From Bondarzewia mesenterica (lineage: Eukaryota > Basidiomycota > Agaricomycetes > Russulales > Bondarzewiaceae): 44,982 nucleotides of DNA. Positions 32,826 through 44,789 of the stretch are shown here, piece by piece. The stretch spans positions 1-44,982 of the forward strand of contig SGPL01000264.1 of assembly GCA_004802705.1 (NCBI GenBank), read 5' to 3'. Within the stretch, counting starts at the first letter, position 1, and the number at the start of each line of letters is the position of its first letter. A program made the translations under genes and the position numbers. The notes beneath the pieces are model-generated. The model was not told the origin of the DNA. It worked only from the letters and a program-made list of their open reading frames with translations, and made no database searches.

Positions 32826-34786
32826 CTATTGTATTTGAGAGAGATGTGATGATATAGATAATAATAAAAGTCTCCAGCTGATATCACTATGAGGGAAGAG
32901 AAGAATATAGTGTAATAGTTTATAGTAGTGTATAAGAATATTCAAGATGTGACTAGTAGGCTGACATGTCCCTCGAATGATAATTGACTGAGGTGAAAAG
33001 GTTGTCATATTTGTAGCATGAAGTACAACAATAAATTTTTTAGTGATAGTGTGCTCATGAAGTTTGATGTCTTGTATAGCAGTGAAGGGAGAGGAGGTTG
33101 TGCAGGACACAAAGAGTGAATATAGGTATTAACATAATTGAGTACATCATAAATGGCCTGCACAATTATCACATATATACTAAAATCAGTAGCAGTGGAT
33201 GTATGGCCATTCTCATTATAAAGAAACCAATAAATAAAGTATACAGGCATTTTAGCATTATGAATAATATGATACATGTAGCCTATAATGGTAATAGCAA
33301 GAGAACCCATGCCTGCAGGAAAGTGTGTGAAGCTGCCCATAACAACAATGCTAGTGAACAAGAATAAATTGTTAATAGAGCGGCAGTAGTCAACAAAATC
33401 TTTTATTAATGTGGGCTATCAAAGTAAAGAAGAAAACTGTGGAGGCTATGGAGAAAGGTGCTCAAGCATGTGATGGCTAAAACTATAGCATTTATCATCT
33501 AGCTTTGAAGACAACAGCAATACCTAATAATGAGGACAACAGTGATTCCACAATAGAGATAGTGAAAGCAGAGGAGGCCTATACACTAACTTCACCCACT
33601 ATATTTATATAGCCTATAGGTGAGCAGTGCATTGATGATGTTATTGAATGGTAGAGTCTATGTGCTGTTAAGAATAGTGAGGATCAACTGTAAGAGAAGG
33701 CATTGTGTATAACATAGTAATGTTGAGCCAACAAAAGAGATACTATTCATACAAAAGTAACAAACATAGCAGCTCTACCTAACAACATCAAATAACTGCA
33801 GATTGCAAACTTTCATCTTTGACATGCTTACATTTATGAGGAATGTATGCTCTGCATCATCATCAACTTTTCCTCTTATTTAGTCATATCTCTTCTGTGA
33901 TGAACATCTACTAAGTAAACTATATTGCATAGGGGCTGTGACAGTAGATCCCCATCCTATGTTAAAAATATGCACAATGCATCGACTATCATGAATGTCA
34001 AGAATGTGTCCAATAATGGACAGATACATGTTAGCAGTAGGGATACATGTCTTTGAGAGTTTCAGAATGTTAAGGATGTAGAATTGGAGATAAATATTAT
34101 AATTGCTAGTTCTCATCCACTGTAATAGGCTCATGTTGAATGCCCATTCTTGCATAACCTCTAGCACAGTGCACTCTACCCTGCTACATGAAATAGTATA
34201 GCCTACAAAGTGGCCATGCCTATGTAATAGTTTCATAATCTACAGAGAGCAATAAATAAACTGCAAGAAAGGCAAGTGAAGTATATGAACATCTGATACA
34301 AATAATTTCAACTATTGCACTCTAGACATATTACCTCTAACATCTGCTCAACTTCCATCATCTAGGAGAGTGACATCAGTAGTATTGATGAGAAAAACAC
34401 TAATATGGGCAGAAATAAAATAACTGTCATCATCAGACAAGGCATCTCTCATTAGAATATAAATGTGAATGTGAGCATCAATATCCCTTTGATCACTGTC
34501 ATTGACAGTGAGAAAAGCATCATAAGTATACTTCTGGGGCTTAAAAGGGTCTTCACACCTCCTGTCTATAAGACTGATGAGACTGAAATAATAAGCACAA
34601 GAAGTTATAAGTAAACAGAAGTGCAATGTACACTTGTATAAAAGAGCAGTCTACTACATAATATACTACAGACATCCATGACATCATCTTGCACACTCTT
34701 GAGACAGAAAAAGCATATTTATAAATAATATGTAACAGCAATTTAGAAGCATCAATGATGCATAGCATACTCTCATCTGAGTGCAT
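32826..34786 (-). other. Cluster of minus-strand open frames, possible old coding DNA
   Basis: Open frames of 77-118 codons follow one another on the minus strand at 34553-34786, 34348-34626, 33880-34236, 33005-33361 and 32826-33110. The crowding on one strand is more than expected in such AT-rich DNA, and some overlap in different frames as in a frameshifted gene. The translations are hydrophobic with many Ile, Tyr, Ser and Leu (FSIYVIIVQAIYDVLNYVNT, MYLSIIGHILDIHDSRCIVH), which partly reflects AT bias. I recognise no transmembrane receptor or enzyme pattern and give no product. Confidence 0.25.
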
Positions 34787-35159
34787 CAGAGCTATATACT
34801 GTATGTCAAAAAAAGATTAGCCATATACAGCTTTATACACAAAAAATGAGCATCAAAAACATATTATCGCCTACACCTACAAAATGTATTACCAATAATA
34901 GTCACAAACACACACAGAACTATATGACATGTTGAACAGAAGTGTGCACATAATAAAAGAGAATATTTAAACAAAGTAATGATAATATACAGTGAATAAT
35001 ATATGAACAAATAAATGAGTAAGTAGATACATCATGCAGAAATAAAAATAAATAAAATCAAGTGACAGGAACAGAGCAGATTGTATTTATATCTTCTTAA
35101 ATGTATACACTTCTATGCATATATTAATATTTTAATATACTATTAAATGATACCTCATA
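34787..35159. other. Stretch without gene, almost no CpG
   Basis: From 34801 to 35160 I count a single CG dinucleotide (near 34868), compared with six in the first 360 bases of the window. No frame or repeat of note is seen. Confidence 0.6.
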
Positions 35160-35720
35160 ATGTGATGCTCAAGCACACAGCTCAGCACACTAGTATAAAA
35201 ATAATAAGTTATAGGACATAATATATAAGTGCATAGCTCTGTCGCATTAAAATGAAAAGCTAAAGATATAATATGCATGTATGAAGCTTTACCATTTTTA
35301 AAAATACTCAAAATGGCAGATTGGTATTACAGCTTGTGAAGATGAGGCACTGCTATAAATGAAGAGCTAAAGTATGATGTATAAGGGCAAGACACTATCA
35401 TATCAAGATGATGTACTAGGGACATAGTATACAAGCATAAGGTGCTGCTATATCACAGGATGAGCTAGAGATATAATGCTTAAGTGCAAAGCACTGCCAC
35501 ATTAAAGAGAGAGCATCAAAATGATAGACTGAGAACACTACAATGAGTATGCAAGAGTGCAACCATATTAAAACAAGAAGCTATAAATGTGATGCAAGAG
35601 TGCAAATTCTCGATATATTAATATATTGAGCTAGAGAAGTAATGCATCAAACTAGAGACATAGTGCATTGGGCTGGAGATATAATGAGCAAGCACTAAAG
35701 AGCACAAGGCACTGTTGTTG
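35160..35720 (+). repeat. 50-bp minisatellite, left array
   Basis: Successive words such as GACACTATCATATCAAGATG (35391), GGTGCTGCTATATCAC (about 35440) and GCACTGCCACATTAAAG (about 35490) lie 50 bp apart. The repeated unit contains GAGCTAGAGATATAATGC and a GTGCAAGGCACTGC-like word. The array is irregular at both ends and interrupted near 35500-35600. The same unit forms a second array 2.9 kb to the right. Confidence 0.7.
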
Positions 35721-38589
35721 TTATGCATAGAAATTATTCTGAACATAATTCATCATTCAGTGTTAGAACGCACAATATCCTTGAATATAGGATAATATGA
35801 GACTGAAAAACTGAAGATTCAATAACAAGTTCATAATCAATTTTTAGGCATGAGTATGAAATGCTCCAGGATGAAAGATGACTAGATCTATAAAATAGAC
35901 CCATCACATCAATAGTTGAGACCAAAAAGAATGGAGATGCCTGAAAGAAGTCTGATGAAAGTCTGCATAGTAATATAAGATACACCTACAAAGTTGACCA
36001 TTGTATGTTTCATCCCTCTATCAGCTTCTTCTCCTTTCCTTCCAACTGTATTCTTATGTTTAGACTTTGAATCCCTATGCCACCACCATCTACTAGCTAT
36101 CTGCTACCATACACACTCCTGTCCTCAGCACTTATTGTGAGTGCTAAATTTAGTGCTATCATCTCAGAATCACTATCTCATTGATCAGTCGACTCTGCAC
36201 ATACTGGTCAATCAGCATCTATGCATATCTCTATTGTGCTCCCCTCAGTGAAAGCAATGAATTTTCATATTTCCACTTAGTTTTTATCTGATCTACTTCA
36301 TACTATTCGATCATTCTCCACTCTCGTAGTTTTCTTTACTCTTTGCTCTTTTATTATATTTCTGATGAGTGAGCTCCTCTATTGTGATGAACTTTATGAG
36401 ATTTTTCTGGTGTAATGTGATAATAGACTAAAACTCTTGTGAGTTAATGCTTTGCACTTACTGCTCAACAATTGATTTATCTGGCTCATCCAACAATACC
36501 TACTGAGTCTCTACTTCACTATATGATTTTAACTCAGTTTTGCTTTATATTATTATGTGATTATGCGGTAAATAAAGAAGGAGATGCTATAGACAGCACT
36601 GAGAAAACAGAATGATGACAGGATGGTATGAGAAGAGATGAGAAGGTATGTCCTATCAATGTTAGGACTCTTAGTGCTCTCTGATAATATTATCAATCAT
36701 CTAGATGAGCTGATCACTTAAATCTGTGAGGCATCATCTGCATGCACAGATGCTCTAGGATCGAGATCATGATTTTGATCAGCAAAGAGATTCTATCTGG
36801 GCATTTATCTGTACATCCCCTATACTCGTTCTCATTTTTTTATACTTAGACTCAGTATTGGCCATTTTTATTTATTTCTTTGCTCACTCGCTCATTCATT
36901 TCATGGGCACAATCATCCTCCCTATTCTTGACCTTTTCTCTTAGTATATCCTCCTTAGCCCTCTTATAAAAAGATATTAATGAAATCTTGAATTTGCCTC
37001 ATCTGCACATGTCTTCAACTTGTCTTATACATGTGCATGAGTTCTTTTTTTTTTATTTTACACATTGGACTTACTTTTTTTAATTTTCTCTATTCTTTTC
37101 TACCTCAAGACTTCATCTTGAGGTCACACTTGCCCTTCATCTTCATTTACACCTAGCTACTGACTTTATTGGACAGAAAACCCCCACTCAGTAATTTTCT
37201 TTTGATTTCTTTCTTTACTGCATAATATTTAGCAGAAGTTAGTAAAATGGATATTTGAGTTATTACACAAGAATCCAAATTGAAGTCTAGTAAAGTCATA
37301 ACTAATTGACTTATGGACCTTAAGTGTGTAAAGACTATGAATTGCACAACCATAGAAAGCTGCATAGCTTGGCTATATAGATTTAGTAAATTATACATCT
37401 AATTTAAAATTCCTTTCAAAGTGTAGTCAAGCCAAAAGTCTAAGACTAATCTGCCTCTTTCTTATTTCAAATTATTTCCTTTAATTTGTAATTCATATAG
37501 GTCACTCTATGCAATTCAAGTGGATACTGCTAGACCCACATCTTTATATTTTCAATTCTAACTCACTTTATTGCTTACTAATATAGAAAACTGGGATCTC
37601 ATTAGTTCAACCCAAGAAGTTTACTGTAGATACATTTGTATTGTATTTATTAGCACAGCCTTTTTTGTACATATAAAAAGAGAGGAGAAATCACCTAAAC
37701 AATCTAGTCTATTATTTCAGTTCACTTTTCCTCCAAATTGACTCACCCTAAGGCTGTTTTAGTTTATGAGCACCTTATCCCTTTTCCTTTTAAGTGCTTA
37801 TTGATTGACTTTTCCAAGGCAACTTAGGCCTCTTATTGAAGTTGATTTCAGGCTAGTAAATTTATCTTTATACTTCAAGAAGCTCTGTTCTAATTTAGAG
37901 GCAATTAGTCTACGGGATCAGTGTCTACTTTTATAAAGTATCTAAAAGCACACAGCTTCTCAGGTTTTTATAGAATCAGTTGAATTTTGATTGATTTCAC
38001 CTTCTGAGATTAAATCTTAACTTGCTTATCTTCATCATCATCAACATTTGTCTGTACACTAAAACTGAGTATATATCATGAGTTTATGCTAAGTTAGTCT
38101 ATCCAAAGTCTACATTATTGAAGTCCAGTCCAGTTCAGTCTACATCATGAGTTTATGCTGAATTCACTGTTTATATTTATATTTTATGCTTTTAATTCAA
38201 TTCAAGATCATATCTATGTCCTCTCATTTTCTTTTTGTTTAGTTGATCTGATTCTGCTGAAGCTTTTATTAAGCTCAAAATCTCTCACATTTATCCATGT
38301 TCATCCTCAGTGAATTCCTTCAACTTTTCTAATCCAATTCACCCCATTGTTCATCCCTTGACTATACCTCTTTAGCTCACCTTTGGCATCTAGAGCATAC
38401 TATCTCTTTGAGTCTAATTAAGTAGCAAATAGACCTCCCCTAAGAACACTCAGACCAACATTGATTCTAAGCCAGCTTAGATGCTTGAGTTTGTTTTTTC
38501 CATCAAAGTCGATTAGTGTGATTAGAGTGCGCTCCACAATGCCTCTTGCATTTTCTTAATTTTCTTAAAATAAATTTACAGTGTGATAC
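35721..38589. other. Pyrimidine-rich stretch between two related arrays
   Basis: The plus strand is rich in C and T from about 36000 to 38570, with plus-strand readings such as SALIVSAKFSAIISES and SLSISSLALL broken by stops. This could be old Ser/Leu-rich coding DNA, but no frame persists. Minus frames at 35734-35985 and 37153-37398 carry no motif. Position between two arrays of the same 50-bp repeat suggests an insertion or a segmental event. Confidence 0.3.
37672..37680 (+). promoter_or_regulatory. TATA-like box, possible LTR promoter
   Basis: TATAAAAAGAGAGGAGAAAT reads like an LTR core promoter, followed by a C/T-rich leader with CACTTTTCCTCC. No paired LTR or coding domain was found, so the assignment is weak. 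Confidence 0.25.
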
Positions 38590-38850
38590 TGTGTCAAGAT
38601 GACAGCATATTGAGGACATAATAGGTGAGTGCAAGGCACTACCATATCAAGATAAGGAGCTATAGATATAATGCATAAGCACAAGGCACCACTATGTTAA
38701 GATAATAAACTAAAAATGTAGTGTATGAGCATAAGTCCTTGCCATATTGAGGCAACAGGCTAGAGATATGATGCATGAGCATGAGACCCTATTGTATTAA
38801 GATAGTAAACTGAAGACATAGTGTGCAAGTGGCTGCCATGTCAAAAAGAA
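38590..38850 (+). repeat. 50-bp minisatellite, right array
   Basis: The words AAGGCACTACCATATCAAG (38633), AAGGCACCACTATGTTAAG (38683), AAGTCCTTGCCATATTGAG (38733) and GAGACCCTATTGTATTAAG (38783) are spaced exactly 50 bp apart; a fifth (GGCTGCCATGTCAAA, 38831) follows. Between them lies GAGCTAGAGATATAATGCAT-like sequence, the same unit as in the array at 35160-35720. Confidence 0.85.
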
Positions 38851-40289
38851 GCATTAAAAAATAAGAGCATTTATTATGTTAAAATAATGAGCTAAAAATA
38901 GGCTAAGTGAATAAAAAAAAAAGATATGAGGTGGATTGCACATATAAGATATTATAGCTAGTAGTAATCTATAGAGATAACACTAACTCACATCAATGCA
39001 TATCAGTCTTCTGCTCAAGATTCTTCTGCTATTCTTCTACATTCATATTGAATTAGTGCCATGCTATAATCTTTTGTCAGCTAGAGAGCAGTCGTAAGAG
39101 ATAATAACAGATTATATTATAAGTGCTGGCTATTTAACATGTTGAAGTTGAAAGTCAGAAAGCACTATGCATATTTATATAATATAAGTAATGCAAGCAG
39201 TCAAAAAAAACTAAAAAAAGGTAACTCAAGTATAGGCAATACAATATATATTTGAGATCTTCTATGTTACACTCCCTTACTTGAGGACTCTAAAATATTA
39301 AAGCTAACAACTGAGAGCCCAAAACAAATGTAACTATACTTATCAATGATAAAAAGCATAGAATGTTAAAAGTAAATAGTTTTGTGATCATACAAGAAAG
39401 AAGCAAAATCAGCAAAAGAGGAGAAAAATCATAAAAAAGTTTAAAATACTGCAGAATATTAACAAATATCTCAGATAGTCAAAGATTATGATAAAGGTAT
39501 ATTTGAGATTAAAAGTTAAAAATAGTAATATATATACATAGGAAGCAGGAGTGCTTATTATCACATTACTTATATTTGAGCACTTCCTATGAGCATAACA
39601 TCTTTTAATCTTATGAATGCTTACTTATTATAATTTTCTAATCCATTTTATCAATAGAGACAAAATAAATATATTTACATAGCTAAAGGCCTGTAGTCTT
39701 AAAGGTTGGCTGAAATCTTGCAAAGAATAATTATAATCATTATGTAAAGTAATTCTGACCATCTCTTTAGTTTCTCAAAAGGGCAGCTTTATCGTGATGT
39801 ATCATGAGATTCTACTGATTTATAGTCCTTTTATTATCTGACATGCAGTCTGGATAAATTCATGCTTATCTCAACCTCTCTTTTCTCACACTACGACAGT
39901 CCCTAGCATCTTCATACATTTAGTGTATATCAAACTTGATATCATCAAAGCCAACTAATGTGTCACCTTTATACATCCTTCTTTTTGCTTTGTCTTTATT
40001 TATTATCAGTAAATAATATCCTTTTTGAATCTACAATATGAAAATATAAAGTTTCAAGCTCTTATGCCACTAATATCACTAATAATTGCTTTGTAGGTAT
40101 GTACACTTAGTGTCTTTTACATAGTTTGCCCTAGCTCATTAATATAGAATCTCTTAAAGTTTACTTATAATTAATAGCTGCTCTTGCTTCACTTAGCTTT
40201 TAACATAAGTTAAGAGAGCTTTATACTATGAACTTTCTCATTAACATCTGATAGTATTTAAACTTCTCTTTCTTATTAAATGCTACTGT
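38851..40289. other. CpG-poor stretch without recognisable gene
   Basis: AT-rich degenerate sequence without open frames of note. Homopolymer A runs are frequent. I see nothing else that can be supported. Confidence 0.5.
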
Positions 40290-42720
40290 ATAGATCTATA
40301 TTATCTTACTTTTCTATAATATTACTTAGATAGGAGGTGTTATAAACCCTCATCTCTCTGTTTTAACCTTTTTAAGTATATTTTACATTAAAATATATCA
40401 TTTTATATAAATAAAAATAATACTACTGCTATTATCATTTTTACCTATTCAATCATATTTATTCTAGCAAATAAAGCTCAATAATCCTAACTCTGATATT
40501 ATTCTTTTCTACTACCTTAAAATTAATAATTTACAAGCTAATAAATATTTATTCCATCTTATTAAATATGTATTATAACTTAACTTACTCATTTATTAAT
40601 CATCAGTGGAAAAAACTCACTAGAGAAAGAAATAAGCTATTTCAGCTAACTCTCTATTGGCTGATAAAGTTGATTAATGTAGAAAAGCCACTCAGCTAGC
40701 CTCCTTCAGTATCAGTCAGCATTGAAGGTGCTGATTGAGCCTACTCTGAAGAAGCACCTTATAAATACTGTCTAGCTTGGAACTTAATAAGCATTTAATG
40801 CAAAATATCTACTTTTGCTTTAAGTAGTGAGGTAGTATTATTCTATTCTACTCATTACTCCTTCTTTGTACTTTGTATCCATTGCTTTTAGTGATGCCTC
40901 TGAACCTACCTAATTCTAATATACCTACTGCTATTCTATTCAAAATTTAATTCTTGTTAAAAAAAATCTAGATCAATAAACTAGTAGAATCTTTTTTTGT
41001 AAGCAGATTATATGGCTTTTTACTCTAATGCAAGCTTTCTTTAAGTGATGCATGATTCTATAGTCACCATAACATGAGAATTAATAGTGAGAACTAGAAG
41101 TAGAAATCCAATTTTTAATTATAAACTCCTTTTTGGACTAGTTTTAAATTTCAACTAGCATAGACTGGACCATCTGAAAGAGATTTTTTAAGTGAAATTA
41201 ACCAAATCATAGCTAAAAATAGCTAACAATAATCAAGTGACCCAAAATTTGCTAAAGGAACTTACTAGCAGAACTTGTCAGCAGAACTTGTCAATTGGCC
41301 CACTCAAAAGTGCTTAGTGATGAGATCATCTTCACTGTGAATAAAATAAAATCAAAAGCCTTAAATCTTAACTAACCCTTTTAATTTTCGACCTTTTTAT
41401 CTAAAAACTTGTTCTCAAAATATAATTGACCTACTTTTATTCTATCTTATTAAAAACATATTATAATCTATATTACTCATTCATCAATGACCAGTAAGAA
41501 AACTCTGCTAGAAAAGAGAATGAAAGACTTTAGCTATCCCCTTATAAGATGATAGAGGCTAACTAATATAGAAATGTCCATCAGTCAGCATACTGTAGCT
41601 TATTTATATAGTGTCAAGGGCATCGAGTAAAGAGCAGGACGATTAAATCAAGATAAAATTTTGTGCTGATATGCTTTATAGTATTCTATTATAAATACTA
41701 TATGGCTTAGAATCTGATGAGCATTATATTAAAAATTTAATATTGACTCTTGTGAATTATTCTATAAGACAGTATTATTTCATTCTACTCATCATTTACT
41801 CTTTGTGCTTCATGCTTAGCATCTTCAATGCTGCCTCTTAACTTAAGTTATCATATATCTACATGAGGCTGACTGATGCTGTAGGATAGTCATTAAAATT
41901 TGACAAAGTCAAGTGACTGTCTTACCCTTAAGTATAGCCATATAAATACTGCCTTAGCTTAAAACCTGAAGAGTTAGCATTGTGAAATACCTCTTCTTTG
42001 CCTTATAGTGAAATAATATTATTATAATCACAGCTTTTTTACTCCATAATAACTTGTTATAAGCACTTTATACCTCCTCCTAACTGGGCATAAAACCAAC
42101 TCTCTACAAGGGATATTTATTTAAAATAACCAAATCTTGATTTGAAAAGGCTAAGATAATTACATAACTCAAAAAGTGCTGAAGAAACTTGCCAGTGGAA
42201 CTTGCTGGCAGAATCTGCTAGCAGAACTAACTGATCAGCCCACTCAGAATTAATGGTATAATTAGACCTACTCAACACAGTAAATTAAAGCTAAATGCCT
42301 CAAATAATGACTAATCCCTATGATTCTCAGCCTTCTTTCTTAATCTAAGAATAAGTCTGATCTACTTCTATTTCATCTTACTATATGTGTATTATAACTT
42401 AGATAACTTATTTATTGATGACCATTGAAAAAACTCATTAAGGAAGAAAATGAGCCATCATTGACTGATAAAAGCTAACTAATATAAGAATACCTCTCAG
42501 ACAGCCTCCTTCAGCATCAGTCAACTTACTTCAAAAATGCTAAAGGTGATTATTGAGCCTGCTCTGAAGGGGCACTTTATAAATACTATTTAGCTTAAAA
42601 CCTAATGAGCATTCAATATAAAATACACACTTTTGCTTAAGCAGCAAGATAGTATTGTTTTATTCCACTCATTGCTCTCTTTTTGTTCTTCATACTCATT
42701 GCCTTTAGTGATGCCATCTA
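40290..42720 (+). repeat. ~0.9-kb tandem repeat with TATA-like boxes, about three units
   Basis: Corresponding blocks recur in the same order. A motif close to TTATTCATCAATGACCAGTG-AAAAACTC is followed by CTAACTAATATAGAAA, then GCCTCCTTCAGTATCAGTCA, then TATAAATAC, TTAGCTTAAAACCTAATGAG, CTTTTGCTT and finally ATTCTACTCATTGCTC and TTGCCTTTAGTGATGCC. TATAAATAC lies at 40760, 41690 and 42578 (spacings 930 and 888), with an extra shorter copy of the TATA part at 41941. An upstream block AACTTGCTAGCAGAACT is shared between units 2 and 3 (about 41261 and 42188, 927 bp apart). The order of TATA box, leader and pyrimidine-rich part resembles an LTR, so this may be a tandem LTR array, but a plain long-unit satellite is also possible. 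No ORF is present. Confidence 0.7.
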
Positions 42721-42939
42721 ATTTAAAGTAAAATTAGAGGGAACAACAAGTTTACTCAAGCTAAATAATAGTCAAATAGTAAATCATAGCCTGTCAGAGA
42801 CCCACTGAGAAATATACTGATAGCATAACTAAAATACAATAAATATTATAGCCCATATAGCACAATCGAGCATGCTATCAAAGTTCAGACCATATAATAA
42901 TATATATATGTACTCAAAGGTTATAAGTTTAAAAGGGCC
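42721..42939. other. Short unassigned link between repeats
   Basis: AT-rich sequence between the 0.9-kb array and the 55-bp satellite. No gene or clear repeat. Confidence 0.4.
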
Positions 42940-43270
42940 AGTTTTTTACACACTCACTATTTAGTTGCTTATTACTATCTAATATAGTCTAGCTGAACTT
43001 GAATTTTTAATGACTGAGACAGCATAGTGGATCTTAGCTCAAGGGGAAAAAAAGGCTATCTCATACTAGTAAGCCCATGTTTATCACTGACTGATGATGA
43101 TAGTTAGGCTCAACAGTATGTTAGGCTTATTTAAGACTATTTACTATAGCTTGACCTAGCAATATAAAAATCCATCAGCAAGCATATGAGAGAGCTAGGC
43201 TGAGGATACTAATACATATTGCTGGGCTCATCAGTGAGCATTTATTTAATATCAGTGAGCTGATAAAAAT
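42940..43270 (+). repeat. ~55-bp satellite, left segment (worn)
   Basis: Words such as GATAGTTAGGCTCAACAGTA, TAGGCTTATTTAAGACT, GAGCTAGGCTGAGGATACTA and GGGCTCATCAGTGAGCATTT match the satellite at 44085-44740. Units are more diverged here than on the right. The segment stops where the CpG-containing block begins. Confidence 0.5.
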
Positions 43271-44084
43271 ATAACACCTTAATAAGCTCACCAAATCCTC
43301 TCCGAGGATGATAGTATCGCATTGCTCGACAATCTCATCTAGTCTATGTGAATATCGAATGACTGAGACCCTCTTCCATGATAAGCTTTCATCATAATGA
43401 ACATAAAAAATACAGACCAGGTTGTGCAGGTTGCATCGATGAATTAACATCACCATCTCCACCCAGATGAGTGTTGGGCTACATAGAGAATATTTGCACA
43501 TGCAGTCAGTCACATTTGGAAGCATTATCTCAATGATGGATGCACACTTGTTGATCAAAGATAGCACTTATTTCGTGCTTCTCTGGTACAGAGGAGGGGG
43601 CTTTACCAGGAAAGTTGACATCCCATGCTGTATTGCAATGAATATAACTTGGAGGCATACTAGGTTTAGGGTGAATCTTGGCCTATCCTCATGCAATTCG
43701 AGTACGACAGTGGTTCAAGGCTGCAGATTCCAGTGATGTGTAAAGATTGAACAGATCGTGGTTTTGATGAAGATGTGGTTCAGTTTATAATCAGTAGACT
43801 TGAATGGTACTTTCAAGAGTTAAGAGGATACTTATACATGGCATTTTGACTCAAAATTTCCTGGCAAGAAATAGCGAGAATATATAGTATTTTCTACAAA
43901 TTTTTCAGATATTTCCTGTAAGGGTTGTTTCCCAGAAATATACACGGAATTTTTCAGGCTAAGATGCGTACTCTTGCCCACTGTGTGAACACATGACTGC
44001 AGATGCACTGTGGGGATGTGCCTCAGAGTCGCGTCTTTTTCTCTCTAAGTTGAGGTTCTCCTGCCGTTCCATTGTACATGTCCG
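43271..44084 (-). other. CpG-containing block, possible insertion with coding trace
   Basis: This 0.8-kb block retains many CpGs (for example TCTCCGAGG, ATCGCATTGCTCGAC, GAGTCGCGTC, TGTCCGGGG), in contrast to the sequence on either side. The minus strand carries an open frame (43175-43567) with LINKCASIIEIMLPNVTDCM, SWKRVSVIRYSHRLDEIVEQ and CDTIILGEDLVSLL; its last ~30 codons run into the satellite, so only the first 100 could be native. The plus strand is also open for 89 codons at 43467-43736. No family is recognised, and which strand is coding cannot be decided. Younger, less mutated DNA inserted into an old satellite is the simplest reading. Confidence 0.4.
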
Positions 44085-44740
44085 GGGCTTACTGGTGAGT
44101 GTCTGTGAGAGCTAGGCCAATCAAAATTGAAATAATGTAGGGCTTAATAGTGAATAACTTAAATAGCTAGTCTCAGTGAAATGTAAATATTAGGCTTATT
44201 GGTGAGCATCCCAAACTACTGAGCTCAGCAATATTAACATATTGTAAGGCTTATCAATGAGTGTCTGAGATAACTGAACCCAGTGAAATGCAATATATTG
44301 CTCACCTCATTGGCCAATAACTGAGATAGGTGGGCCTAGCAAAATGTAATATAGTTTTAGGCTCATCAGTAAGTGCCTATAATAGCTCTGCTTAAAAAGA
44401 TATAATGTATTGCTCACCCTATCAGTGAGCATTTGAGACAAGTGAGTCAAGTGAAATAAAAAATAGTTGAACTCATCAGCAGTCCAATAAAAGATAATAT
44501 AGTAGTGGGCTCATTAGTGAGCATCTGAGACTAGTGGGCTGAGAAAAATAAAATATATTATTGCCTTATCAGTTGGCATGTAGGACTAGTGGGCCAAGTA
44601 AAATATGATATACTACTAGGTTTGTGGGTAAGCATTTGATATAGTTAGGCCAAGCAAAATATTATGTATTATTGAGGTTGTCAGTAAGCATTTAATATAG
44701 TTGGGCTCAGCAAAATAAAATATATTGTTGTCTTTGCCCT
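44085..44740 (+). repeat. ~55-bp satellite, right segment, about twelve units
   Basis: The word TCATCAGTGAGCATCTGAGA, or a variant, recurs with anchors near 44095, 44150, 44202, 44257, 44311, 44369, 44425, 44474, 44517, 44572, 44626 and 44684, mostly 52-58 bp apart. Each unit continues with a GTGGGCCAAG-like word and an AAAATATAATATATTGTT-like tail. A few units are shortened. No reading frame persists across the array. Confidence 0.85.
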
Positions 44741-44789
44741 CAACAGCAGAAATAGGTTGGCTTAACACATTATTCAGTGCCTTTTTTTG

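Noticed and set aside
40290..42720. rDNA intergenic spacer repeats with spacer promoters
   Set aside because: Repeats with promoters recall rDNA spacers, but no rRNA sequence is present in the window and the TATA-type boxes suit Pol II LTRs better.
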